Shown: one piece after another, positions 35,912 through 46,481 of the stretch | How positions within the stretch are numbered: the stretch's first letter is position 1 | Layout: each line of letters begins with the position of its first letter | Assembly (NCBI RefSeq): GCF_034190915.1 | Contig: NW_026947491.1 | Span: 25,794,101 to 25,858,100 of the forward strand | DNA length: 64,000 bases | Direction of reading: 5' to 3' | Source of the DNA: Cavia porcellus | Taxonomy: Eukaryota; Chordata; Mammalia; Rodentia; Caviidae | Translations under genes and position numbers: made by a program | The notes under the pieces: generated by a model | What the model saw: only the letters and a program-made list of their open reading frames with translations | What the model was told of the DNA's origin: nothing | Database searches by the model: none

Positions 35912-36511
35912 GGAAGCCAGTATGCAAGCTTCTTGGTGAGACTGAACGCACACATCTTCCCCTCTGGAGCCAGGAAATAATGCTCAAAATAAGGACCAGA
36001 GCTCCCCAAGTGAAGCTCAGCCATTCTCAGCAACAAGGTCCCAAACTCCTCTGCCAAATTCATATTGGGGAAGCCAGCCATGACCTGCTATGACAAGCTC
36101 CCCTAGGAGAACGAACAGCTCCTAAGAACAGCAGCTTAGGAGAACCCATAATGCAATGCTCTTTCTCGCCATAACTCCATTTTATGCTGGCAACAGTCCC
36201 CAGGTGGGCCAACTACACTCAGTACCATGCTGATTCAATTCAGCTGGTATTAAGGTGCCCACTCAGTTTTAATCCACAACAGTTGTACATTGAAAAATTC
36301 CTGGTACGTGACTCCTGGCAGTTTTTCTAGACCAGAGTATCAATGCCCATGTGGTTTCAGATATTCTTTCCACTAGGATATACTTTTTCTTCTGATCATT
36401 CCTTTTTCTCATTTTCAACATTTAACAACTTTATTCTAATTATCATAAACTAGGACACATATTGTGATTATTTCTTTTGATTAGAGTATCTTTTTTCTTA
36501 GAGCTAGTCAA
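35912..36511. other. Intronic sequence without recognised features
   Basis: Nothing recognised. Confidence 0.45.
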
Positions 36512-36675
36512 TTGAAGTCAGGTGGTGATGCATATTTGCGATCCTAGCACTCAAGAGGCTGAGGTAGCTATAGGACCTTTGCTCATCACTACAAGTTTGA
36601 GGCCATCTGGGCTACATAATGAGTTCAAGGACACCCTGAACTATATGGCGAGACCCTGTCTCCGAAAAAATAAAA
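36512..36675 (+). mobile_element. B1 SINE
   Basis: TCAGGTGGTGATGCATATTT, GATCCTAGCACTCAAGAGGC, GCCATCTGGGCTACATAATG, GAGACCCTGTCTCCGAAAAA. It has an internal insertion relative to a plain B1 monomer. Confidence 0.85.
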
Positions 36676-38521
36676 AGTCAATTGAAGGATATATGTAAAA
36701 TGTAAGTTATACTTTAAGACACAGTGTTAGCCATTGTTGAGATTTTTTTTATAACACCCTAAAGACTTTAAAATCATTTTGAAAAGGCCACAGATAATAG
36801 TGCAAATCACTAAAGGAATCTCAATGCAGTGGCTGACAATGAGGGGAAATCAGGCTAACCTGGCCAGTTGCTCAACTTAAGGGCTGGCTTTAGACAGGAT
36901 GAATGTGGAAGCAGTGAAAGGATGGGGCAGATGACAAGAAAGGACCATGGCCAGCAGGAATGCAAGGTGTGCATATGAAGCAGGGCAGAGAGCTGTCTGG
37001 CTGGAGCAGACCCTTATGGCAGGAAGGCCCATGGGAATGCTGCTGAGAGACTGTTCTAAACCTGACCCCCTGCCTGCTGCCCCAGTCCTGGTGTCCACCT
37101 TCATAAATGTTGAGAGTGGACAGTATCTATCTCAAAGAGATCCTTTAACTATTATACAGCAACTCTTATCACAGCATTAGTGCAGATCATGCACAAATTT
37201 TTTTTAGTTTGCTTTTATTATTGGCCACAGTGAGAGGCCTCAATCTTCTTATGTCACCATTAGAGGGATCTTGGTATAGAGTGACCTAACTAAGCACACT
37301 TCTGAGAAAACAAGGGCCTATCACTCCTTCCAGTGGAAGGAGTCATTCCTCCAATGCTGGCCCTCCCCTCTCAGACCGACAACCACAGTGGAACTAGCTT
37401 CTCACCCAGTCACCCCCCCGCCCCCCGCCCCATACACACATACCTGAGAGCCTACAGAACCAGCTCTCATTCATGCTAAACTTCATAGCACAGTGAACAT
37501 GGACCAAGGTCAGCAAAGACCTGGATCCAAATACCAGTTCCACCCATGACTCTTGGCAAATTATTTCCTGAGTTGAATTTTTTGACATGGAAATAATGAA
37601 ACCAACTTGAATACATTAATGATGAACTTAAATGAGATAAAGGAAAGACAAGCAGTGAATCATCTAAAACCAAGGACTCTGGGCACTGAGCACTGTCCAA
37701 TTAACTCTGTAGACAGCTCCATGCTGGAGATGCTGTTACAATTCCCATTTTGCACACAAGGAAATGAAGGCTTAAAACGGCTGAGTAACTTGCGGCATCA
37801 CTGATGGGAGGCGGACAAGCCTGACTCCGAGATCCAATGACTCCCTCAAGTCTTCCCCCTTCCTTCTCAGAAGCCCTCCTGACAGCATGGTCAAGCCCAA
37901 CCCCAGCCCAGGGTGTCCCTGACATCACCATCTCATCTTGAGACCAACTTTCAATTGACATAAAGCCCCAAATCACAGGAAAATCTCTAACACCTTCTAC
38001 AAGGCTATTTATCTATTATTACACTTTTAATTCCTAAGGCCAACGAGGTGACAGTCGTTTTAGTGGCACAGGGAGGCCATAAGAATCACACAGAGACCCC
38101 TGCTGCTGGCCATACTGGGTCTCTTGTCTAGAATTAAACACCTTTTAATGAAATCTTCCATCTTCTAAACACATCCTGTCTTCTCCCTCTCCTGTGTGCA
38201 ACCTGACAAAATCTGTAATCAGACTGGCTTTCTGCCTCACTGTGAGCCTGAATTTCTTATGAGCTGTTTACTTTTTATTCACTCCTCATCAGTCTCCTGT
38301 TTCTACGCCATCAACAATGTTTCTGTGACAACACATTTTGCTCCTTCTTCACCTGTTTCAATACTGCTCTGCGCTCTCCACTGTTTTACTTGGGAAGCTT
38401 CCCATTTCTTTGTTTTGATACTCCACGGCCACTTTTTTTTTTTCACTGCAGCTTCCAAAGCACATCAATGCACCTGAAGCTGTTTGCTTATTTTTCTTTG
38501 AAGAGATCCAACTAACACTTT
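36676..38521. other. Intronic sequence without recognised genes
   Basis: Unique sequence. A compact hairpin with arms ACTCCTTCC (37323-37331) and GGAAGGAGT (37335-37343) is the only structure noted, and a C-run lies at 37414-37430. Confidence 0.5.
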
Positions 38522-38544
38522 CCACTTTAAACTGCACTGGGATT
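38522..38544. repeat. 23-bp direct repeat, left copy
   Basis: Starts CCACTTTAAACTGCACTGGG and is followed by ATT. An identical 23-bp copy begins at 39302. Confidence 0.95.
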
Positions 38545-39301
38545 TGCTTCTGCTATGACTGCCTGAGTCTCTGTGCCTCTCATAATGCACTGCCATTCTC
38601 TTTGACAGTGCTCAGGCACAAATACACCTTAAAAGGCAAATCGGTAGACAAGCTTTCTCACTGAGCAGACAAAAGAATCTACAGTTCCTAATGAGATGCT
38701 GCCTTTTGTGTTCTTAAATTCCATGCATCTCTGAACTTTAGAAAAATACAACAGTGATGATTTATTTCTTCTGAAACACCCTGCTGAGTTCACCTATCTC
38801 TAATAAGGACACGTGTCTTTATTAACTTAAAGAATTACTGTATGTTCTTTTCAACTGGGGTCTAGGAGACACAAGAACTTCTTGTGTGGATGAACCTCTG
38901 ACCCATTCCACGGACAGCAGTCCCTCTGTCTTCCTCATTTCCTAGCATGTGCTTGCCCTTCCTTGGGCTGCAGCAGTGCACAGACGGGTGACTTGTGCAC
39001 ATAAGCTGGAAGATCCTAAGTTACTACACCAGTTCTACAAACTAAACAGAGAATGACATACACATAAGAAAATATTTCAGCGAAAGATTCAGAATTTAGC
39101 ACATTTCTCATGCACTTAATATTGGGCGGCCATTAGCAATTCTCGCCAAGCCCATTTTTTTTATAGTATCACCTAATTTTGCTTTAGTTTCAGTAATTGG
39201 TTATTTAGAGTTTTTATTTCTGCTTTTGCTTGTTAGAACAGAAGCCATGATGGTAGATATTTCTAGGTGGGAAGAATCTTTGTGCCTTAAGATATTTATT
39301 G

Positions 39302-39324
39302 CCACTTTAAACTGCACTGGGATT
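39302..39324. repeat. 23-bp direct repeat, right copy
   Basis: Exact second copy of 38522-38544. No poly(A) tract or known element end adjoins either copy. Confidence 0.95.
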
Positions 39325-39651
39325 AAAGGGATTCCCTGGGACCTCTGGGGCTGCTGTGACTCTGTGTGAACACAGTCAAAACATAATTTTGTTGATCTGT
39401 TGGTAGGCGGTCTGTTTTGTATTTGGCTTCTTCAAAAGCATTAAGCCTCTTTTAAAAATAAAAATATCAAATAGTTTAAAACAATCCATCACACATCAAC
39501 CCATGTTCTCAGTCAACCTCAGAACTAAGCTCACATGGATCAAGTGATAAGAGATAAAGCCTGTGACATCCCAAAAGCTAGACCTTTAAGGAGGCATGCG
39601 ACCCTCTGAGCATTTCTCAAGGACATGGACTCATTAAACACGGATCACTCT

Positions 39652-39668
39652 AAGAAGTTACAAGATTT
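39652..39668. repeat. LINE-1 target-site duplication, left
   Basis: AAGAAGTTACAAGATTT, identical to 46465-46481. It marks the exact 5' junction of the full-length LINE-1. Confidence 0.97.
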
Positions 39669-39670
39669 CG

Positions 39671-39930
39671 GGTCATAGGTGTGCAGAAGAGGAGATGGGC
39701 AGATCTGGGGTGCCCTCACCGGCCTCTCTGCGTGTCTGGAGGACTCTGGATATCTCCGCCCAGACTGCTGGAGTTCCCCCAGGCTTCCAGGTGCAGTGAA
39801 GGAGAGAGGTGGGTTTGAGGCTTCCATATCAGCCTCCCCATTCCGGCTCCAATTGGAGACCTGCTGAGCTGCGGACAGATGGGCGGGCCCACACTATCAG
39901 CCTAGCCCAGCCTGTTTAGCTGCCGCGCCT
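39671..39930 (+). repeat. LINE-1 5' UTR monomer 1
   Basis: First 260-bp unit, directly after the target-site duplication. Its start coincides almost exactly with the element's 5' end. Confidence 0.8.
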
Positions 39931-40165
39931 GGCCATAGGTCTGCAGAGGAGGAGCTGGGCAGATCTGGGGTGCCCTCACCCTCACCAGCCTCTCTGCGTG
40001 TCTGGAGGACTCTGGATATCTCTGCAACCAGGGAGGGTCCACAGGTTCCTGAACCACTGCGGCCTGTGGTGAGTACCCTAACCCGGCTGCGATTGAAGAA
40101 CTGTGGAGCTTCCAAGGGGCAGGTGGGCGCACAGTGTCCCTGAGGCCCAGCTTGTCTGGAACTGT
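39931..40165 (+). repeat. LINE-1 5' UTR monomer 2
   Basis: Second unit, close to the first over about 95 bp and less so after that; the right boundary is approximate. Confidence 0.7.
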
Positions 40166-40324
40166 GGAGTTCTGAGCAGGCAGAGGAGGGCCACTGGTTC
40201 TGTAGGCCCAATGGCTTGGGGTAGCGCGGTGCCAGAGTCTCAGTAGCTCCAAACATAGAAGGGGATTTTCAACAGATCCTGAGGAAGCTTTCAAATAACA
40301 CTTGAAACACAGAAATATAGGAAA

Positions 40325-41377
40325 ATGACAAAACGAAAGACCAAATTACAACCTCAAACCTCCAGCCCATCTCAAGAAACCCTAGGAGCGATGTATATAG
40401 AAGAAAATATATCCCATCCACCTCATATATCGGACACAATAGCCACTGAAATTGACAAGCAACTCCAGGAAGCTTTAAAGAAATTCAAACTCGAAATAAT
40501 CTCCCAGATAAAAGAAGAAATGATAAAAGAAATGAAAGAGATTCTAAATATATCTAAAGAAAACACAGATAAAAAATTGGAGGAACTAAACAAAAAGATA
40601 GAATCCCTAGACGAGCAATATAAGAAACAAACAGAATACATAATGCAGATGCACAGAGATATACAGGAAATAAAAAACTCCACTGAAAGTTGTAAAAACC
40701 GCCTTAATGAAAGTGAAGATAGAATTTCAGACCTTGAAGACAGGATTGCAGCTAGTGAACAGGAAAGGAAAGTTCTTTTGAAAATAACAAGGAATCAGGA
40801 AACAACAATTCAACAACTGCAAGACGATGCAAAGAAGAATAACATAAGAATGATAGGGATTAATGAAAGAGAGGGAGACAACATGAAGGATGTCAGGAGG
40901 ATATTTAGAGAAGTAATAGCTGAAAATTTCCCAAGCATGAGATCAGAAACTGACATCAGGATCAGTGAAGCATATAGAACTCCAAACAGTCATAACCAAA
41001 ATAAAACTGCACCCAGACATATAATAGTCACCATCCCAGAAATCCAACACAAGAATAGATTATTAAAAGCTGTCAGAGAGAAAAGACAAATCACTTATAA
41101 AGGAAAACCTATCAGAATCACAGCAGACTTCTCAGCACAAACGATAAAGTCAAGAAGAGCATGGAGTGAAGTATTCCAGATCCTAAAGCAAAATGATTTC
41201 CAACCGAGACTGATATATCCTGCAAAACTATCATTCAAAATAGATGGTGCAATACGATACTTCCATGACAAAGAACAGCTGAAGAACTTCATGAACACCA
41301 AACCAACCCTGCAAAAAATATTGAAAGACAGTTTAGATACACAAAGGAAAAAACCACTAAGCAAAGCAAATAATTAA
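40325..41377 (+). CDS. LINE-1 ORF1 protein (RNA-binding chaperone)
   Basis: A 350-residue intact frame starting ATGACAAAACG. ORF1p trimerises through a coiled coil, coats LINE-1 RNA and acts as a nucleic-acid chaperone in the cytoplasmic RNP. Visible here are a short basic N-terminus (TKRKTKLQ), a long heptad-rich coiled coil (about residues 40-165), an RRM-like domain starting around NNIRMIGI (about residue 172), and a C-terminal domain with the conserved [20 protein letters not shown] and ITADFSAQT stretches. The length is usual for mammalian ORF1. The stop at 41375-41377 lies inside the beginning of the ORF2 open frame. Confidence 0.95.
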   Translation: MTKRKTKLQPQTSSPSQETLGAMYIEENISHPPHISDTIATEIDKQLQEALKKFKLEIISQIKEEMIKEMKEILNISKENTDKKLEELNKKIESLDEQYKKQTEYIMQMHRDIQEIKNSTESCKNRLNESEDRISDLEDRIAASEQERKVLLKITRNQETTIQQLQDDAKKNNIRMIGINEREGDNMKDVRRIFREVIAENFPSMRSETDIRISEAYRTPNSHNQNKTAPRHIIVTIPEIQHKNRLLKAVREKRQITYKGKPIRITADFSAQTIKSRRAWSEVFQILKQNDFQPRLIYPAKLSFKIDGAIRYFHDKEQLKNFMNTKPTLQKILKDSLDTQRKKPLSKANN

Positions 41378-44300
41378 ACAGAACAGAAAGATAAAGATAC
41401 AACAGCAGAGAGATAAGAATCCTACAATTAAACAACATTTAACAGTAATAACCATTAATGTAAATGGTCTCAATGCACCAATCAAAAGAAACAGACTAGC
41501 AGAATGGATCAAGAAACAAAATCCAACCATATGCTGTTTACAGGAAACCCATCTAACCCAGAAGGATACTCACAGACTGAAAGTCAAAGGATGGAAAACA
41601 ATTCTTCATGCAGCAGGAATCCAAAAAAAGGCAGGAGTAGCCATTCTGTTTGCAGACAACGTGAACTTTAAACCAACAATGACCATAAAGGACAAAGAAG
41701 GTCACTACAGACTCGTAAGGGGAAAACTCCAAGAGGAAGAGATAACTATCTTAAATATATATGCACCAAACTCCAGAGCACCCAGTTATATAAAACAATT
41801 ATTAACAGAAATGAAAACTCAAATTATCAGTAACACAATTGTAACAGGAGACCTTAATACACCACTGACACCAAAGGACAGATCAACCAGACAGAAAATG
41901 AGCAAAGAAATAACAGAACTAAATCACACCTGTGAACAAATGGGTTTGATAGACATATACAGAATGTTCCACCCAACAACATCAGAATACACATTCTTCT
42001 CAGCAGTACATGGATCATTTTCTAAAATAGACCATATATTAGCTCACAGAACATATTTAAGCAAATGCAAAAAAGTTGAAATCATCCCTTGCATATTATC
42101 GGATCATAGCGCTCTGAAATTAGAAATTAATGACAAAAGATACTGCAAAAATTCCGCAAACACATGGAAACTAAATAACACACTCTTGAGTAATCAGTGG
42201 GTCACAGAAGAAATTAAAGAAGAAATTAAACAATACCTAAAAGAAAATGAAAATGCACATACAACTTACCGGAATCTGTGGGATGCAATGAAAGCCGTTC
42301 TGAGAGGAAAATTTATTGCACTGAGTTCCCACATCAGGAAAACAGAACGAATACAAATAAATAACTTGATGCTACACCTCAAACAGCTAGAAAAAGAAGA
42401 GCAAGTCAAGCCCAAAGCCAAAAGAAGAGAGGAAATTATAAAAATCAGAGCAGAAATCAATGCAATAGAGACTAAGAAAACAATCCAAAGAATCAACAAA
42501 TCAAAGAGTTGGTTCTTTGAAAGAATAAATAAAATCGATAAGCCCCTAGCCAACCTTATTAAAAAAAGGGAAGAAAAAGCTCAAATTCATGCAATAAGAA
42601 ATGAAAAAGGAGAAATCACTACAGACCCAATAGAAATACAGAGGATCATCAACACCTATTTCAAAAACCTCAACTCTCAAAAGTTTGATAACACAGAAGA
42701 AATAGACAGATTCTTAGAAGCATATGAAGTACCAAAGCTAGATCAAGAGGATATAAAACTGTTGAATAACCCAATCTCTGCTAATGAACTTGAAAATGTA
42801 ATTAAGGCCTTACCCACCAAGAAGAGCCCAGGCCCAGATGGATTCACTGCAGAATTCTACAAGAAATATAAAGAAGACCTAATGCCGACACTCCTCAAAC
42901 TATTCAATGAAATTGAAAGGGAAGCAGTCCTTCCTAAGTCATTCCTGGAAGCAAATATTACTCTAGTACCAAAACCTGAGAAAGACCCAACTATAAAAGA
43001 GAACTATAGACCGATCTCCCTAATGAACACAGATGCAAAAATCCTCAATAAAATATTGGCAAATAGGATCCAGCAAATCATCAAGAAGATTATACACCAT
43101 GACCAAGTGGGATTCATCCCAGGAATGCAAGGATGGTTCAACATACGCAAATCAATAAATGTAATCCACCATATCAATAAAGCCAAAAATAAGAATCACA
43201 TGATCATCTCTATAGATGCAGAAAAAGCCTTCGATAAGGTCCAACACTTATTCATGATAAGAACTTTACAGAAAATTGGAATAAATGGTCTTTACCTCAA
43301 TATAATAAAGGCCATTTATGACAAACCAACAGCCAGCATCATACTAAATGGCCAAAAATTGAAAGCCTTTACTTTAAAATCGGGCACAAGACAAGGATGT
43401 CCTTTATCACCACTCCTATTTAATATAGTACTGGAAGTACTAGCCAGAGCAATTAGGCAAGAAAGAGAAATAAAAGGGGTAAAGATAGGAAAAGAAGAAG
43501 TTAAATTATCATTGTTTGCAGATGACATGATACTCTACATAGAAGACCCCCTAAACTCCATTGAAAGACTCTTAGATACAATAAATAAATTCAGTAATGT
43601 GGCTGGATACAAAATCAATACTCAGAAATCAATAGCATTCCTATACACGAACAACAAAATTACAGAGAGGGAAATAAGAGAAACTGGACTATTCACATTA
43701 GCAAGCAAAAAAATGAAATATTTAGGAATTACTCTTACGAAAGAAGTGAAAGACTTATACAGTGAAAATTATAATACACTGAAAAAGGAAATTGAAGATG
43801 ATCTCAGAAAATGGAAAGACATCCCTTGCTCATGGATAGGAAGAACAAACATTGTGAAAATGGCCATTCTCCCAAAACTGTTATACAGATTCAATGCAAT
43901 CCCAATAGAAATTCCATCAACATACCTTATAGATCTAGAGAAATCACTCCTAAATTTCATCTGGAACCAGAAGAGACCTAGAATCGCAAAGGCAATTCTA
44001 AGCAGCAAAGACAAAGCAGGAGGCATCACAATCCCTGACTTGAAGTTATACTACAAAGCAACAGTAGTAAAATCAACATGGTATTGGAATCAAAACAGAG
44101 CCGAAGATCAGTGGAATAGATTAGAAGATACAACCACAACTACGAACACACTCAACCACCTTATCTTTGATAAAGGAGCCAAGCAGGTTCACTGGAAGAA
44201 CGACAGTCTCTTTAATAAATGGTGCTGGAAAAACTGGCTCTCCATTTGCCAAAAACTAAAGCTAGACCCATGTCTATCACCATGTACTAAATTAAAATCT

Positions 44301-45233
44301 AAATGGGTCAAAGATCTGAATATTAAAACAGAAACACTAAATCTATTGGAAGACAAATTAGGTAGAAATCTTGGAGACATAGGAGTAGGTAAAGAATTCA
44401 TGAACAGGACTCAAACCACACGGGAAATACTTCCCAGAATCAATAACTGGGACCACTTCTTATTAAAAAGTTTCTGCATGTCAAAAGAAATCTCCAGCAT
44501 AGTGAAAAGAAAACCCACAAACTGGGAAAAGATTTTAGTGAACTCTCTCTCAGACAAGGGCCTCTTGTCTAAAACATATAAAGAATTAAAGAAACTCAGA
44601 CCTCCAAAATTCAAAGATCCAATCCAAAAATGGGCATCTGAGATGAATACGCAATTCTCAGATGAAGAAATGCAAATGGCAAATAAATACATGAAAAAAT
44701 GCTCATCATCATTGATCATTAGAGAAATGCAAATTAAAACCACACTGAGATACCATCTCACTCCTGAAAGAAAGGCCAGGATCAAGAAAACCAACAACAA
44801 ATGCTGGAGAGGCTGTGGGGAAAAAGGAACTCTCCTGCACTGCTGGTGGGAGTGTAGACTGGTACAGCCTTTGTGGAGATCTGTCTGGAGATTTCTCAAA
44901 AAGTTGGGACTGGAAATCCCATTTATTCCAGCTATTCCACTTCTAGGCATATTCCCAGAAGAACTGAAAGCATCATACCACAGTGATATATGTGCACCTA
45001 TGTTTATAGCAGCACAATTTGTAATCGCCAGATCTTGGAAACAACCCAAGTGTCCATCAACTGAGGAATGGATAAAAAAGTTGTGGTATTTCTATACAAT
45101 GGAGTATTATTCAGCTATAAAGAAGGATCACATTGAGATATTTATCAATAAATGGGCGCAGCTTGAGACCATACTCATAAGTGAAATAAATCAATCTCGC
45201 ATGTGTGAATACCGAATAGTTTCCCTAATGTAA
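41361..45233 (+). CDS. LINE-1 ORF2 protein frame (endonuclease-reverse transcriptase), no ATG at its start
   Basis: ORF2p nicks target DNA and reverse-transcribes LINE-1 RNA at the nick. The frame is open from just after a stop at 41358-41360 to the TAA at 45231-45233, about 1,290 codons, against about 1,280 in known LINE-1s. The APE-type endonuclease is complete: [14 protein letters not shown] near 41460, the catalytic Glu in CCLQETHL (41544-41546), GDLN (41847-41858) and SDH (42099-42107). Reverse transcriptase has [12 protein letters not shown], a long [14 protein letters not shown] motif and FADD at 43515-43526. The C-terminal Cys-rich segment is [18 protein letters not shown] (around 44805-44860). 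No ATG lies in frame before 41679, which is already past the catalytic Glu. The likely start near 41418 may have been lost, or translation may begin without ATG. Confidence 0.93.
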   Translation, partial: AKQIIKQNRKIKIQQQRDKNPTIKQHLTVITINVNGLNAPIKRNRLAEWIKKQNPTICCLQETHLTQKDTHRLKVKGWKTILHAAGIQKKAGVAILFADNVNFKPTMTIKDKEGHYRLVRGKLQEEEITILNIYAPNSRAPSYIKQLLTEMKTQIISNTIVTGDLNTPLTPKDRSTRQKMSKEITELNHTCEQMGLIDIYRMFHPTTSEYTFFSAVHGSFSKIDHILAHRTYLSKCKKVEIIPCILSDHSALKLEINDKRYCKNSANTWKLNNTLLSNQWVTEEIKEEIKQYLKENENAHTTYRNLWDAMKAVLRGKFIALSSHIRKTERIQINNLMLHLKQLEKEEQVKPKAKRREEIIKIRAEINAIETKKTIQRINKSKSWFFERINKIDKPLANLIKKREEKAQIHAIRNEKGEITTDPIEIQRIINTYFKNLNSQKFDNTEEIDRFLEAYEVPKLDQEDIKLLNNPISANELENVIKALPTKKSPGPDGFTAEFYKKYKEDLMPTLLKLFNEIEREAVLPKSFLEANITLVPKPEKDPTIKENYRPISLMNTDAKILNKILANRIQQIIKKIIHHDQVGFIPGMQGWFNIRKSINVIHHINKAKNKNHMIISIDAEKAFDKVQHLFMIRTLQKIGINGLYLNIIKAIYDKPTASIILNGQKLKAFTLKSGTRQGCPLSPLLFNIVLEVLARAIRQEREIKGVKIGKEEVKLSLFADDMILYIEDPLNSIERLLDTINKFSNVAGYKINTQKSIAFLYTNNKITEREIRETGLFTLASKKMKYLGITLTKEVKDLYSENYNTLKKEIEDDLRKWKDIPCSWIGRTNIVKMAILPKLLYRFNAIPIEIPSTYLIDLEKSLLNFIWNQKRPRIAKAILSSKDKAGGITIPDLKLYYKATVVKSTWYWNQNRAEDQWNRLEDTTTTTNTLNHLIFDKGAKQVHWKNDSLFNKWCWKNWLSICQKLKLDPCLSPCTKLKSKWVKDLNIKTETLNLLEDKLGRNLGDIGVGKEFMNRTQTTREILPRINNWDHFLLKSFCMSKEISSIVKRKPTNWEKILVNSLSDKGLLSKTYKELKKLRPPKFKDPIQKWASEMNTQFSDEEMQMANKYMKKCSSSLIIREMQIKTTLRYHLTPERKARIKKTNNKCWRGCGEKGTLLHCWWECRLVQPLWRSVWRFLKKLGLEIPFIPAIPLLGIFPEELKASYHSDICAPMFIAAQFVIARSWKQPKCPSTEEWIKKLWYFYTMEYYSAIKKDHIEIFINKWAQLETILISEINQSRMCEYRIVSLM

Positions 45234-46432
45234 GTAATGATTCAAATATATAAATATATGTGGTAATCATGATTCCCCATTAGGTGGCCTTGGAGCCTTA
45301 TAAAGTTTTCACTCATTAATTAGAAAGGCTTTATTCTGGGCTTCTTGATTTGAAAATATTTGAAGCTAGAGTATATGAAGTTTTATCCAAATATATCAAG
45401 GAAAAAGACACTATGGTAACTACTATTAAGTCAGGTTATATGGTGGTGAAGTACTAGGTTGTTGAAACAGTCATGCTGTGACCTCTATTGTTATATTGTT
45501 ATGTCCTGCTTTATCTCAATCTCCCCCTTATTGTTTTAAAAAAATTATTTAGTCATTTCTTATGTTTGTCTTAATTAAAGAAAAAATTCAAAAAATTAGG
45601 ATATATAAATAGTAACTCTTTTTGATTTCCTATTAACTTGTTTTGAAGTCCTGTAGTACTCCCACGATCTTGTTTTGACTGATTAGACTCTGTTCCATTC
45701 TATATGGTAGTATCAAGTTTGAAGACATAGGCAACTACTTTGAAGACAATAAGATTCACTAAGATACCCATTCTGGTTTGACTATTGTCTTCTTTGGAAG
45801 TCCTGTAATGTTTACAATGCCTAAGTTTTATTGGTCTTGTTCTCTACTGTTTTGTCCAACTTTATAATATCTAATGACATAGACAATTCTTTTTAAGGAA
45901 TCAAGGGACAACGTTGATAACCATTGTTGATAAACTTGTACTCTGTTCTACATCATGTGCTATGTCTATCCTTGGTATTGACTGACAGCTTTGTTTTGCC
46001 ATATTTGACTGTATTCTTCCCCCCCCCAAAAAAAAAGTAATAAGCACTAAGGAGTAATGAAATCCAAAGTGCGTGAATTTTGTTGTAAAAAAGAGAGGGA
46101 AAAAAAAAAAAGAAAAAGAGCTCTAACGGATATAACAGCAAGTGTGTTTAGGGGTGTTAAATAGCTGACTGTATCAATGTTTTTGGATCACTGAACACAG
46201 CTGTTTGCAGTCTACCTGTTTGAATGTCCACCTTGTATTCTTTGATACTGTGATTTGAGGAACTATTTTCAAGATGATAATATGTAATATACTAACAGGT
46301 GATTTCTTACTGTTATGTTTTTTTTTGTTTGTTTGTTTTGTTTTTTTTGTTTTGTTTTGTTTTTTTGTAGTTCTGTATTACGTGTACCCTTACACCGCTT
46401 TGGTTTGTTTTGTGTTTTTCTCTTTTTCCTCT

Positions 46433-46438
<6 letters not shown>
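45234..46438 (+). other. LINE-1 3' UTR
   Basis: A/T-rich non-coding tail with a C-run then A-run (46020-46035), a GTTT/GTTTT-rich tract (46319-46368) and the segment CTTACACCGCTTTG (46389-46402). Related 3' ends occur on the minus strand at 57095-57243 and 63289-64000. Confidence 0.9.

Positions 46439-46464
<26 letters not shown>
46439..46464 (+). other. LINE-1 poly(A) tail
   Basis: About 26 A immediately before the right target-site duplication. Confidence 0.95.
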
Positions 46465-46467
<3 letters not shown>

Positions 46468-46481
46468 AAGTTACAAGATTT
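46465..46481. repeat. LINE-1 target-site duplication, right
   Basis: AAGAAGTTACAAGATTT, identical to 39652-39668. Confidence 0.97.

Larger units (their letters stand above)
39669..40324 (+). promoter_or_regulatory. LINE-1 5' UTR / internal promoter
   Basis: This leader is G+C-rich compared with the A-rich body. Two similar units start at 39671 (GGTCATAGGT) and 39931 (GGCCATAGGT), 260 bp apart. They share GGGCAGATCTGGGGTGCCCT and GCGTGTCTGGAGGACTCTGG, with weaker similarity in their second halves. Repeated monomers in the 5' UTR act as RNA polymerase II promoters in mouse LINE-1; promoter activity here is inferred from that arrangement. Confidence 0.75.
39669..46464 (+). mobile_element. Full-length LINE-1 retrotransposon
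   Basis: A 6.8-kb element bounded by perfect 17-bp duplications. It has a G+C-rich 5' UTR with repeated units, ORF1, ORF2, a 3' UTR of about 1.2 kb and a run of about 26 A. ORF1 and the ORF2 frame contain no internal stops, so insertion is recent. It lies in the TMTC1 intron in antisense orientation, the favoured orientation for LINE-1 copies inside genes. It inserted by target-primed reverse transcription, judging from the duplications and poly(A). The one visible defect is the absence of an ATG at the beginning of ORF2. Confidence 0.97.

Noticed and set aside
40423..40683. Minus-strand frames within LINE-1 ORF1 and ORF2 (for example 44411-45049, 212 codons)
   Set aside because: These are shadows of A-rich LINE-1 coding sequence and have no domains.
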